DNA from: Cyanobacteria bacterium REEB67
Lineage (GTDB): Bacteria; Cyanobacteriota; Vampirovibrionia; Obscuribacterales; Obscuribacteraceae
Assembly: GCA_018971775.1 (NCBI GenBank)
Contig: JAGXAB010000013.1
Location: forward strand, 1 to 64,000
DNA: 64,000 nt
Reading direction: 5' to 3'
The notes under the pieces were generated by a model that ran no database searches, was not told the DNA's origin, and saw only the letters and a list, made by a program, of their open reading frames with translations. Within the stretch, counting starts at the first letter, position 1. Each line of letters begins with the position of its first letter. A program made the translations under genes and the position numbers. Below are positions 43,270 through 51,387 of this stretch, one piece after another.

Positions 43270-46182
43270 CTATTGATTAGCAGACTGACGCGCGAGAGCT
43301 TCAGCGTCGGTGATGTCACTCTGCATGTTTTGCACCGGCTTCTGGGGAGTTTCGATCGTCAGCGCGTCTTCATAGTCTAGACCGGGGTCACGGTCACGCC
43401 AGTTGCGCTGGATGATCGTGCCTTCACCGGTGAAGTCATCACCCTGACGAGCCGCTTCCCAACCGCGTGTGTTGCCGTAGGGACCGAAGAGACTGGTGGC
43501 CTGAGAGATTTCACCGGCTTGACCATTTTGACCAAAAGCGTAATCGGGACCCATGGCATCGGCTTTTTGCCATTCGGCATAACCGGTCGCGCCCTGGACA
43601 AGGCCGGTTTGAGCCGCACCGAGGGCGAAGGTGGAGAATGTCATCACTTGCGGTGCCTTATAGGCGGCGACGCTTGCGCCTTCGGCTATTTCGCCGGCCT
43701 TGACCAGACCAAGAGCTCTACCGGCGCCGCGGAAGGCCATACCGCCTACACCGCCGACCATAGGGAAGAGAGCGTAGCCGGCAATATTGGTCGCCGCTTG
43801 TTTAAAAGTATGACCTTGAGCCCAGGCATCAACAGCCTCGTTGGCGCCGCCGCCGGCGAGAGACACCGCTCCCATGCGACCGGTACGAGCTAACATCGAT
43901 ACAAGCTGAGCGCTTCTAGCACCAGTGGTGGCGGCAGTCGTTTCGGCAGCCATAGTGGCACCTGCAGCAGTGCTCTCAGCAGTAACAGCAGCGGTGCCTT
44001 CAACGGCACCGGTAGCAAGGGCGGTGCCCTCGACTGCGGCTCCGGTAGTGGCACCGATGCCACCAACGGCGGCCATGATTGGCGTGGAAGCAAACATAAA
44101 TGCACCAAGGGCGCCACCGGATGCTCCCTGTTTCAAGTCGGCGTATACATTGACTTTTTCGCTTACGGCGCCGGTCTCATGCAAGACGGCATGCGTACCG
44201 AGATATGCGCCGGCTCCGGCGACGGCGCCTGCGCCGACCGATAGGCCGAAGGCGCCCATCAGACCGACCGTGGTACCGCCCGCGACCAGCGCCGCACCGG
44301 GACCCGTCCAGAGAGTAGCCAGACCAGCCACCCCTCCAGCTACTATAGCCGTACCGTAGGCCACTTTGCGCCAGTTTCTATCCCACCAGCTGGGCTCCTG
44401 AGCACCTTTTTCCAGTGACGTATAGAAAGAATCTTTGCCGTCTACTTTTTCGGCAGCAAGGTCAGGATCATCTTTTTTGACTTCAGCCAGTTTTGCTCTG
44501 GCCGAATCTCTCTTGTCTTCGGCAATGTCGAGGCCGGCGTCGTATAGCTTGACGACATTGACGAGATGCTTGGCGGCGGTGGCGTCGGCATCAAGCACTT
44601 CTTTTTGTTTTGCGATCAAGAGTGCTTCGCGATCCAACTCCTGCTTCTCGATGTTCTTAGCATCGTCGGTCAGATAAGTCTTCGATGCGAAATCTTTTTT
44701 TCGCTGGTCGAGCTGCTTCTGAGCTTCTTCCAGGCCTTTTTGACCGTCTGCTATTTCAGATTGTTTTTTGACAGAAGCGGCTTTCAAATTGTCCATCAGC
44801 TCTTGCGCGCCGCCCTTGCCGACGATCTGTCCGTTGTTCATCTTCGTAGTGAAATCATCAAGCATATTCTTGATGTCGTTTGGTTTGACATTGGAAGAAT
44901 TGGTCATCTGATCTTCGAGTTTGTCGAGATCGACGAAGGAGCTCTTGTTGTGGATCAGTTTGGTCGGATCATTGGGATCGCGCTGATACATTACTTCGGG
45001 CAATTCGGATTTGACACGCAGGACCAGGCCCTGAGCGTCGCCAAATTTCCCCTGATCGGCCAGAAATTGAGCGTATTGCAATCTTGCCGTATTGCCCATT
45101 ACGGCACTGTTGGCCATGTCGCTTACTACATGAGGATCTCTTTGACTGTTGACGAAGCGCGGATCTCTTAGTAATTGGGCGATAGCGGCGGTATTTGTCG
45201 TATCGGCAAGAGTAACGGCATCTTTAAGCAATTTTTCCTGCTGGACTTTGTCGCCCTTGGCACCAGCGGCAGTGGCGTCTTTTAAATCTTTGTTGATTGT
45301 CTCTACTTTGTGCGAGCTGCTCTCCAGCTTCGGCAAAATTGTACCGACAGCTTCTACATAGAGCCGGCTATTGCGTAAATCCTTATTGGAACCGGCTTCG
45401 GAAAGGAGCTGTACCGCGTCGAGGACGTCTTTTTGACTGGCTTTGAGACCGCCGTTGCTATCGCGCTTCATGCCCGATTCGGGGTCGGTCAGACCGGCAC
45501 CCTTAAAGGAGGCATAGAGCATGCGAGTGTAAGCTGGCGCGTTTTCGGCCAATTTGTAAGTATCGTATTTGTTTTGTAGTTGAGCCAGTTGATCGAGCTT
45601 GGTGGCGACGGCACTATCAGTAGTGCCCTTGCGCGCTTCGGCGATCGTATCTTTATTGACTTTGGTCGGGTCGAGACCGAGCTCTTTAGCGAGATTATTG
45701 CGCTCGTTGCGACTGTTTTGCACGAGCAAGGCGACATCTTTCTGGTTGATATTGTTGGCATGGCCGACAGCGGTGGCGCATTCGACATCGACTACTTTTT
45801 TAAGCTCGGCAACACGTTCGGATATTTTTTCGGTTTTAGGCTTGCCGTCTGCACCTTTGACGGTAATCACGTCGTTTTCGTTGCGATTGCCTTTGACATA
45901 AGAAGCAATTTCATTGGCAGCCATCTGGGCGGCGGTCAAATGACCAAAGGACTCGCTGGAGGTTTTTTCTACGGTCTCTTTGATCTTATCGAGATTTCTG
46001 TCGCCCTTCTCAGCGGGCTTTTCCGACTTATCTGCGGTCTGGGCAGTGGCGGTGTCGCCGACCTTGGGATAGCTATCAGCGTGCAGCTTGGCTGTATGAG
46101 AATCGGCAGGAGCAGCAGGATGTCCAGCGGCCGGTTGATCGGCTGCCTTGTGCGCGTCATCAGTTTTTGGACCTTCTACCAT
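43270..46182 (-). CDS. giant protein (970 aa) with helical N-terminus and Gly/Ala-rich hydrophobic module
   Basis: A large acidic protein of unknown function without a signal peptide. Residues 1-60 are disordered (Ala/Asp/His/Lys). Residues 60-610 are helical, with TPR-like segments (TARLQYAQFLADQGKFGDAQ) and a coiled-coil rich in Lys/Glu/Gln near 480-600. Residues 625-860 are Gly/Ala-rich and hydrophobic (VAYGTAIVAGGVAGLATLW; AGAGAYLGTHAVL; GYALFPMVGGVGGMAFRGAG). The C-terminal 110 residues are polar and acidic. The architecture matches the 1565-aa protein encoded just upstream, so the two look like diverged paralogs. They could be peripheral membrane or secreted effector-like proteins; nothing catalytic is visible. 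Confidence 0.75.
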   Translation of the reverse strand: MVEGPKTDDAHKAADQPAAGHPAAPADSHTAKLHADSYPKVGDTATAQTADKSEKPAEKGDRNLDKIKETVEKTSSESFGHLTAAQMAANEIASYVKGNRNENDVITVKGADGKPKTEKISERVAELKKVVDVECATAVGHANNINQKDVALLVQNSRNERNNLAKELGLDPTKVNKDTIAEARKGTTDSAVATKLDQLAQLQNKYDTYKLAENAPAYTRMLYASFKGAGLTDPESGMKRDSNGGLKASQKDVLDAVQLLSEAGSNKDLRNSRLYVEAVGTILPKLESSSHKVETINKDLKDATAAGAKGDKVQQEKLLKDAVTLADTTNTAAIAQLLRDPRFVNSQRDPHVVSDMANSAVMGNTARLQYAQFLADQGKFGDAQGLVLRVKSELPEVMYQRDPNDPTKLIHNKSSFVDLDKLEDQMTNSSNVKPNDIKNMLDDFTTKMNNGQIVGKGGAQELMDNLKAASVKKQSEIADGQKGLEEAQKQLDQRKKDFASKTYLTDDAKNIEKQELDREALLIAKQKEVLDADATAAKHLVNVVKLYDAGLDIAEDKRDSARAKLAEVKKDDPDLAAEKVDGKDSFYTSLEKGAQEPSWWDRNWRKVAYGTAIVAGGVAGLATLWTGPGAALVAGGTTVGLMGAFGLSVGAGAVAGAGAYLGTHAVLHETGAVSEKVNVYADLKQGASGGALGAFMFASTPIMAAVGGIGATTGAAVEGTALATGAVEGTAAVTAESTAAGATMAAETTAATTGARSAQLVSMLARTGRMGAVSLAGGGANEAVDAWAQGHTFKQAATNIAGYALFPMVGGVGGMAFRGAGRALGLVKAGEIAEGASVAAYKAPQVMTFSTFALGAAQTGLVQGATGYAEWQKADAMGPDYAFGQNGQAGEISQATSLFGPYGNTRGWEAARQGDDFTGEGTIIQRNWRDRDPGLDYEDALTIETPQKPVQNMQSDITDAEALARQSANQ

Positions 46183-46341
46183 TGAGCACCCCTGCTTGCT
46201 TTGTCATTCAGATTGCGTTCCTGAAGACATCTATACAATTTATGCCCGTTCCTGGACAGCCTTAGTCCCATAAATCGAAAATAAACGCGGGAAATACGCA
46301 CCAGTTGTCATTAGGAGCTATTTTTACATCCCATTGACCAA

Positions 46342-46378
46342 AATCCGGCCCTTGCAAAAAAAATGCAAAAGCCGGATT
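46342..46378 (-). terminator. intrinsic terminator between the two giant genes
   Basis: An 8-bp stem AATCCGGC/GCCGGATT encloses an inner partial stem (TTGCA/TGCAA). On the minus strand it is followed by TTTT, 87 bp after the stop of the 1565-aa gene. The remaining bases between the two genes show no other feature. Confidence 0.6.
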
Positions 46379-46464
46379 CAGAGCGATTAATCCACTGGCG
46401 TCGAACGGTCGAAAGAATCGAAAAATCGACCCGATCCGGGGCTGGAAGATTGAGCCAATCAGTC

Positions 46465-49400
46465 CTATTGACCGGGGGGGGCCAGGTTGGCGCCGATATC
46501 ATCTTTTTTTGGTGCTGGTGCAGCAGCAGGCGCGGGCGCGGCAACTGGAGCTGCCGGTCTGGCCTGGGTGCTATCCGGAGGCGGAGCGGCGGTGCTTGCG
46601 CCGTCGCCGGAGGGAACAGGCACTGGAGCAGGGGCCGCATCGGTCGATGTGACTGGGGCACTGCCACTGGTATCGGTCGGTGCGGCGGCCTGGTTGGCAT
46701 TGACCTGGTCAGCGGTGGAGCCGATGTCATCGGGTGCGTAATCGACTAGAGGAGCCTGGGTGCTGTCGTAAGTCTTTTGCTTGTCGTGAGCATCCATCAA
46801 ATTGGTGACACCTTGATATACACCACCATTACCGAAGACCGCGTATGTACCCATCCCTTTGAGCAGAGCGCCTCCACCGGACACGGCTTCGCGACCGGCA
46901 ATCATTCTGCCACTGTTGGCTATACCATCGCTCAGTCTACCCAGGGCCGGAATTTTGCTGGAGAAATAGCCGGGCGCACTCTTCACAGCAGGAGCGGCTT
47001 CTTCGAGTACGGGAGCGACTGCACCCTTGAGGAAGAATCCACCGACAAGAGCCTGACCGATAGTGCCTGTAGCCAGGCGCATCGCCATATTTTCACCGCG
47101 GGCGCCCAGGTTGGCGTCTTCGAGTGCATCGACGAATGAGTATTGATGCCATTCACCCTTCTCATCTTGATACTGCGTGCCTTTGTACCAGTTGTCATAC
47201 TCACCGGTAATTGTGTTGTAACCAGCGATCGGCAAGAGAGACGCGGCGGCGGCGGTGCCGAATTTTGTCTGGGCAGAGGCAGCCTTGAAGGTTTCCGGTG
47301 ACGAGAAGCGAGGATCGAGTCTTTCGAGATTGGGCATGCTCGGTCGGTTGAAGCTGGGCGTGAAGCGCTGAGCAACTCCGCGCAGACCGGTTTGAGCAGC
47401 GTCGCCTTCAGCGGCGACGAGGCCGGATTTAGCTTCGGCTCCGGCAAAGCTGACCGGCGAACCATGGAACTGTACGCGCCAGACACGGTCATCCCAGAGG
47501 ACATCTTTGATATAACCACCGGCCGAATTAGCTTTGTTGGCCAATCCATGCAATACGGCGGTGGCGCGGTCGCTGACGGGATGAGCTTCAGGCACGATAT
47601 TTTTCAACTGGACGCGACCGGCAGAGTTCGCCTCGCCAAGGATATTGCCGCCGGCAGCAGCTTCGCGGATGGTGCTGGCCGGTACGTTGGCCAGCTCCGG
47701 GAAGAGATTTTTGACCGTGAAATAGTCACGGGCATTATTGCCGGCATTGCGCAATTGACCGACTGTCTTGATGTCGTTTTCGGCGAGGAATTTGGTCTCG
47801 CGGTCGATTGCTTCCTGAGAGGCGTAGAGTGGCTTGGAATCGGCCCCGGTCATGCGTTTGAGAGCGTCGGAGACCGGCGAGCTGTCCTTGATACCTTTGA
47901 GTGAAGCGGTCTGCACTTGTTCATTCAGTGAGACGACCTTATCAGCGCGGGCTTGCAACTGAGCATCGAGATCGGCAGCGCTGGTGATACCACGGGCATG
48001 GAGAGCGTCGACGACTTTCGCTTCCTGAGCGGCGGTGTTGAGATTGGGGAACAACTTGACCATTGCTTCCCGGCCTCTGGCGCCGTTCAAATTGAGAGCG
48101 TTGTTGATACTGGTCATCTCTTCGGCGGTAGCCGAGCTGAGCGGGCGTGAGCCGTAGGCTTCCAGGGCTGTCGCTTCGGTTTTCAAACCGCTGTTTCTGA
48201 AGACCTGGGCGGTCTGTGCAAAGGTGGCGTCCTTGCCGATCGTGCTGCCGGCGCGCTCCAGTACATTTTCGGTGGTGAGGCCGGCCGAGCGCCAGTTCAT
48301 CATCGCCCCGAGCTTGCCGCTGGCCAGAGCTTCGGATGTGTATTTGAAACCAATCGGCATGAGGGCGGCGGCTGTGCCATGCACGGCACTGTCGGCCCAA
48401 CTTTCCGTTTTGCCTGTGATCGCATCGTGTACCAGGTGACGAGTGACAATGCCTGTACCGACTGCAGTCAAATTGGCGATGGCGCCGGCCGCCATTGGGT
48501 TTATACGGCCTTCGGTGGCGACACCGAGAGCAAATCGCATCGCCATACCGCCGGCTACCGATGTGCCGAGAGCGGCCATGTCGGAAACGGCGTTGGCGCC
48601 GGTGGCGCGCAGACGATCGCTGTTGTTTTTGAAGATATCGGGCTGCAGGCTCTGACCCATAGCGAAGAGAGTGTCGGTGGTCTCGTTATGCGATCCCTTG
48701 CCGTTGATATCTTCATTGGCTTTTTTAGCGTCTGTAAGGAGCTGGAGAGCATATTGAGGCTTGAACAATTCATCGGTCTGGTGATCTTTGGGCATAATCT
48801 GGCCCATGGCGCTGCCATCAGGCCTGAACTGTACACCTTGAGTCAAATAGAGGGCAGCGAGCTGATCGCGGTAAGCAACGCGGGTGCCCATCAAACCGGG
48901 TTGTTCTCCACCGGTAGAGTCTTTGCCGCCTTCCATGACGACTTTCAAATCATTGAGAGCTTTGCTTCCGTCCGCACCGCCGACTCCAGCCTTACGGTCA
49001 TTATTGATGGCGGCATCGACTTGCTTGAGCATATTGAGATCGACTTTATCAGCAGCGGCGATAGCCAGTCTCTGCTGAGCATCCATACTCTTGATCTGAT
49101 TGAGACCGCCGTCGAGTTTTGCGTGCGCATTGGCAGGGTCTGCGAGGTTGAGACGATTATCGCCAAGATAAAGAGCATACTCGGCGTGCAATTGAGCAGA
49201 AGCACTGAGCAGACCAACCATTTCCACGTTGTTCTGATGTCTGGCCAAACGACCTTGAGCGTCTAGCGGCTTGCCATCAGCGTCTTTGCCATCAGCCAGG
49301 GCCTTCAAATTATCCTGCACCGCTTTAGTGGCGGCGGCGATCATTTCCGGATTTTCAGCCCGTTTGATTTCCTGTTCGTAGAGAGCCTTGGCTTCGGTCA

Positions 49401-51162
49401 TACCAGCGGCGCCTTTTTTAATGGCAGCAGCCAGCTTAGTTTGCAGTTCGGCGATTGGCATATCATCGAGTGAAGTCTTAGCCGCACCAGGAGCAGTGCC
49501 GGCAGTACTGTCACCAACCCTGGTGCCCTGATCGGCACCGGCGACAGTCGGGTTTTTCAACTGTTCGAGGACACCCAGCTCCATACCGAGTTTTTGAATG
49601 TCTTTGTCGGCAAGAACGGTGTCCTTGACCTGAGCCGGTACATTATTGAAAGCGCTGCTCATCACCTCTTTGGCATGGGCCATATCAGCTGCATCAGGCG
49701 GTGTTTTGGTTTGCGTGAGAAGTTTGGCGTAGTTACAATGCGCCACCGACTGCTCGAGGGAAGCATTGACAAAATCCGACTGCAGATTTTGATTGTTCTG
49801 CCAGGCTTGCAAAAATTGCGCGCCCGCTTTTTTATCGGTGGGCAGAAGTGCTGTTTCGGCTTCGACGGCCTTGACGAGATTCGGATTGGTCTTGTTGAGA
49901 GCGGCCTTGGCGGCTTCGTATTCGGCTGGAGTCTTACCGTTGACGAGGGAGATGATGTTCTTTTTGACATCATCGGGAATGGCACCGGTTTTAGGATCGC
50001 CTATTTTTTTCAGCTCGGCCTGGACGGCTGTATCCGCATTTGCATAGGCCTGCTGTTTGTCGCGCGGCATCAGACCGTCTAGGACTTTTTGCGAATCATC
50101 CATCAACTTGCCGATGATCTGATTTTTGCTGTCAAAGGCCTTCAGTCCGGTTTCTAATGTGGCGCGCTGTTCGGCGCTGAGCGGTCCACCTTTGTCACCA
50201 AGCTGTTGACTGAGAGCTTTGAAAGCATCGATATCACCCTGGATTTTCTTGGCGTCGACAGGTGCAGCGGCATTGGTATTATCAGTGGTGCGGCTGGCAT
50301 CGCTCGGTTGTGCGGAGTCTTTATTCAACTGCAAAACAGCTTCGTGGATCTTGCCGAAGACTTCCGGTACGGGGCTTCCGCCCTCTTTGATTTTATTGAG
50401 CTGCCTGTAGAAATTGACGTCGCCCAAAATCGGCGCAACACTCTTGCTGTCAGCGGCCTGGTTGAGCGCGGCACCAAATTTTTGCAGATCGGCATCGGTC
50501 AAATTTCGCATAGCATGCGCCTGATCGTCGGGTATGCCCGAAGCTTCGAGGAGCTTTTCGTTGCCGTCGGCGGTCTTGCCCTGGCGGTAATACCAGAGCG
50601 CTTCGTTGCCGAGAGCGGCGTCTTTCAGTCTTGTGATCGTATAGAGATCGGCTTCTTTATTGGCCAGATCGCGCTGTTTAGCCGGATCTTTTTCGGCGGC
50701 CTTTTCCTTGCGCACCTCCACTAAATCTTTCTGGGCCTTGGCGATATCTTCGGGCGTCAAAGTCTTGGCCACGGCAATCGCTTTTTCATAGGCCTGTTTA
50801 GCCGATTCAAGGTCATGAGCTTTGTTAAACTTGGGGACATCGCCATCAAGGATGGCATTGACCTGGTGCATGACATCGAGTGCTTTTGGCGTCGGGCCAA
50901 TCGCTTCTGGGGCCGCGGCTTTATCCGTTCCGTCTTTGCCGTCTTTGGGAGCAGCGGCAGCCTGTTCGGGCGGGGGCTGAGCGCCGCCGTCCTGGGCATT
51001 TTTGTGGGCTTCTGGCGCGCCTGGCTTATCGGCATTGCCCGGAGGATTAGACTGTCGATACTCCTGCAGATTATCAGTGTGCGTAGTCGCACTCTGATGC
51101 GTGATCAAGCTATCAGCTGTAGCCTTTTCGGGAGTGTTCGGTGAATCGCCTTGTCCAGCCAT
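46465..51162 (-). CDS. giant protein (1565 aa), paralog-like to the 970-aa neighbour
   Basis: The largest gene of the window. Residues 1-75 are disordered (rich in Pro, Ala, Asp, Gln). Residues 75-830 are a long run of amphipathic helices with TPR-like pieces (LHAEYALYLGDNRLNLADP; QAYEKAIAVAKTLTPEDIA). Residues 855-960 contain a Gly/Ala-rich hydrophobic module (MAALGTSVAGGMAMRFALGV; AAALMPIGFKYTSEAL), and a second one lies near 1390-1470. The C-terminal 90 residues are Pro/Ala-rich and end APPGQ next to a run of eight C residues. There is no signal peptide. A GAGG ribosome-binding site precedes the ATG. Function unknown. Confidence 0.75.
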   Translation of the reverse strand: MAGQGDSPNTPEKATADSLITHQSATTHTDNLQEYRQSNPPGNADKPGAPEAHKNAQDGGAQPPPEQAAAAPKDGKDGTDKAAAPEAIGPTPKALDVMHQVNAILDGDVPKFNKAHDLESAKQAYEKAIAVAKTLTPEDIAKAQKDLVEVRKEKAAEKDPAKQRDLANKEADLYTITRLKDAALGNEALWYYRQGKTADGNEKLLEASGIPDDQAHAMRNLTDADLQKFGAALNQAADSKSVAPILGDVNFYRQLNKIKEGGSPVPEVFGKIHEAVLQLNKDSAQPSDASRTTDNTNAAAPVDAKKIQGDIDAFKALSQQLGDKGGPLSAEQRATLETGLKAFDSKNQIIGKLMDDSQKVLDGLMPRDKQQAYANADTAVQAELKKIGDPKTGAIPDDVKKNIISLVNGKTPAEYEAAKAALNKTNPNLVKAVEAETALLPTDKKAGAQFLQAWQNNQNLQSDFVNASLEQSVAHCNYAKLLTQTKTPPDAADMAHAKEVMSSAFNNVPAQVKDTVLADKDIQKLGMELGVLEQLKNPTVAGADQGTRVGDSTAGTAPGAAKTSLDDMPIAELQTKLAAAIKKGAAGMTEAKALYEQEIKRAENPEMIAAATKAVQDNLKALADGKDADGKPLDAQGRLARHQNNVEMVGLLSASAQLHAEYALYLGDNRLNLADPANAHAKLDGGLNQIKSMDAQQRLAIAAADKVDLNMLKQVDAAINNDRKAGVGGADGSKALNDLKVVMEGGKDSTGGEQPGLMGTRVAYRDQLAALYLTQGVQFRPDGSAMGQIMPKDHQTDELFKPQYALQLLTDAKKANEDINGKGSHNETTDTLFAMGQSLQPDIFKNNSDRLRATGANAVSDMAALGTSVAGGMAMRFALGVATEGRINPMAAGAIANLTAVGTGIVTRHLVHDAITGKTESWADSAVHGTAAALMPIGFKYTSEALASGKLGAMMNWRSAGLTTENVLERAGSTIGKDATFAQTAQVFRNSGLKTEATALEAYGSRPLSSATAEEMTSINNALNLNGARGREAMVKLFPNLNTAAQEAKVVDALHARGITSAADLDAQLQARADKVVSLNEQVQTASLKGIKDSSPVSDALKRMTGADSKPLYASQEAIDRETKFLAENDIKTVGQLRNAGNNARDYFTVKNLFPELANVPASTIREAAAGGNILGEANSAGRVQLKNIVPEAHPVSDRATAVLHGLANKANSAGGYIKDVLWDDRVWRVQFHGSPVSFAGAEAKSGLVAAEGDAAQTGLRGVAQRFTPSFNRPSMPNLERLDPRFSSPETFKAASAQTKFGTAAAASLLPIAGYNTITGEYDNWYKGTQYQDEKGEWHQYSFVDALEDANLGARGENMAMRLATGTIGQALVGGFFLKGAVAPVLEEAAPAVKSAPGYFSSKIPALGRLSDGIANSGRMIAGREAVSGGGALLKGMGTYAVFGNGGVYQGVTNLMDAHDKQKTYDSTQAPLVDYAPDDIGSTADQVNANQAAAPTDTSGSAPVTSTDAAPAPVPVPSGDGASTAAPPPDSTQARPAAPVAAPAPAAAPAPKKDDIGANLAPPGQ

Positions 51163-51387
51163 GGGATGAAGTCCTCAAGAAATAAACGCCAGGGAATAGC
51201 GTGCCTATTTAATTTATTCCAGTTAATGATGCCTTTGAAACTGGGGAAACTACGTATAGCGGTAGTCAAGAGGCTGGTTTTTATCTTGCTTGCTCATTCT
51301 TTCGCCCCAACTTTTGACCGGCTATCCTCAAGCCGACTCTATACGACTCTGGTCAAAACTGGACATCCGCCGGGCAAAAATTTGCCA

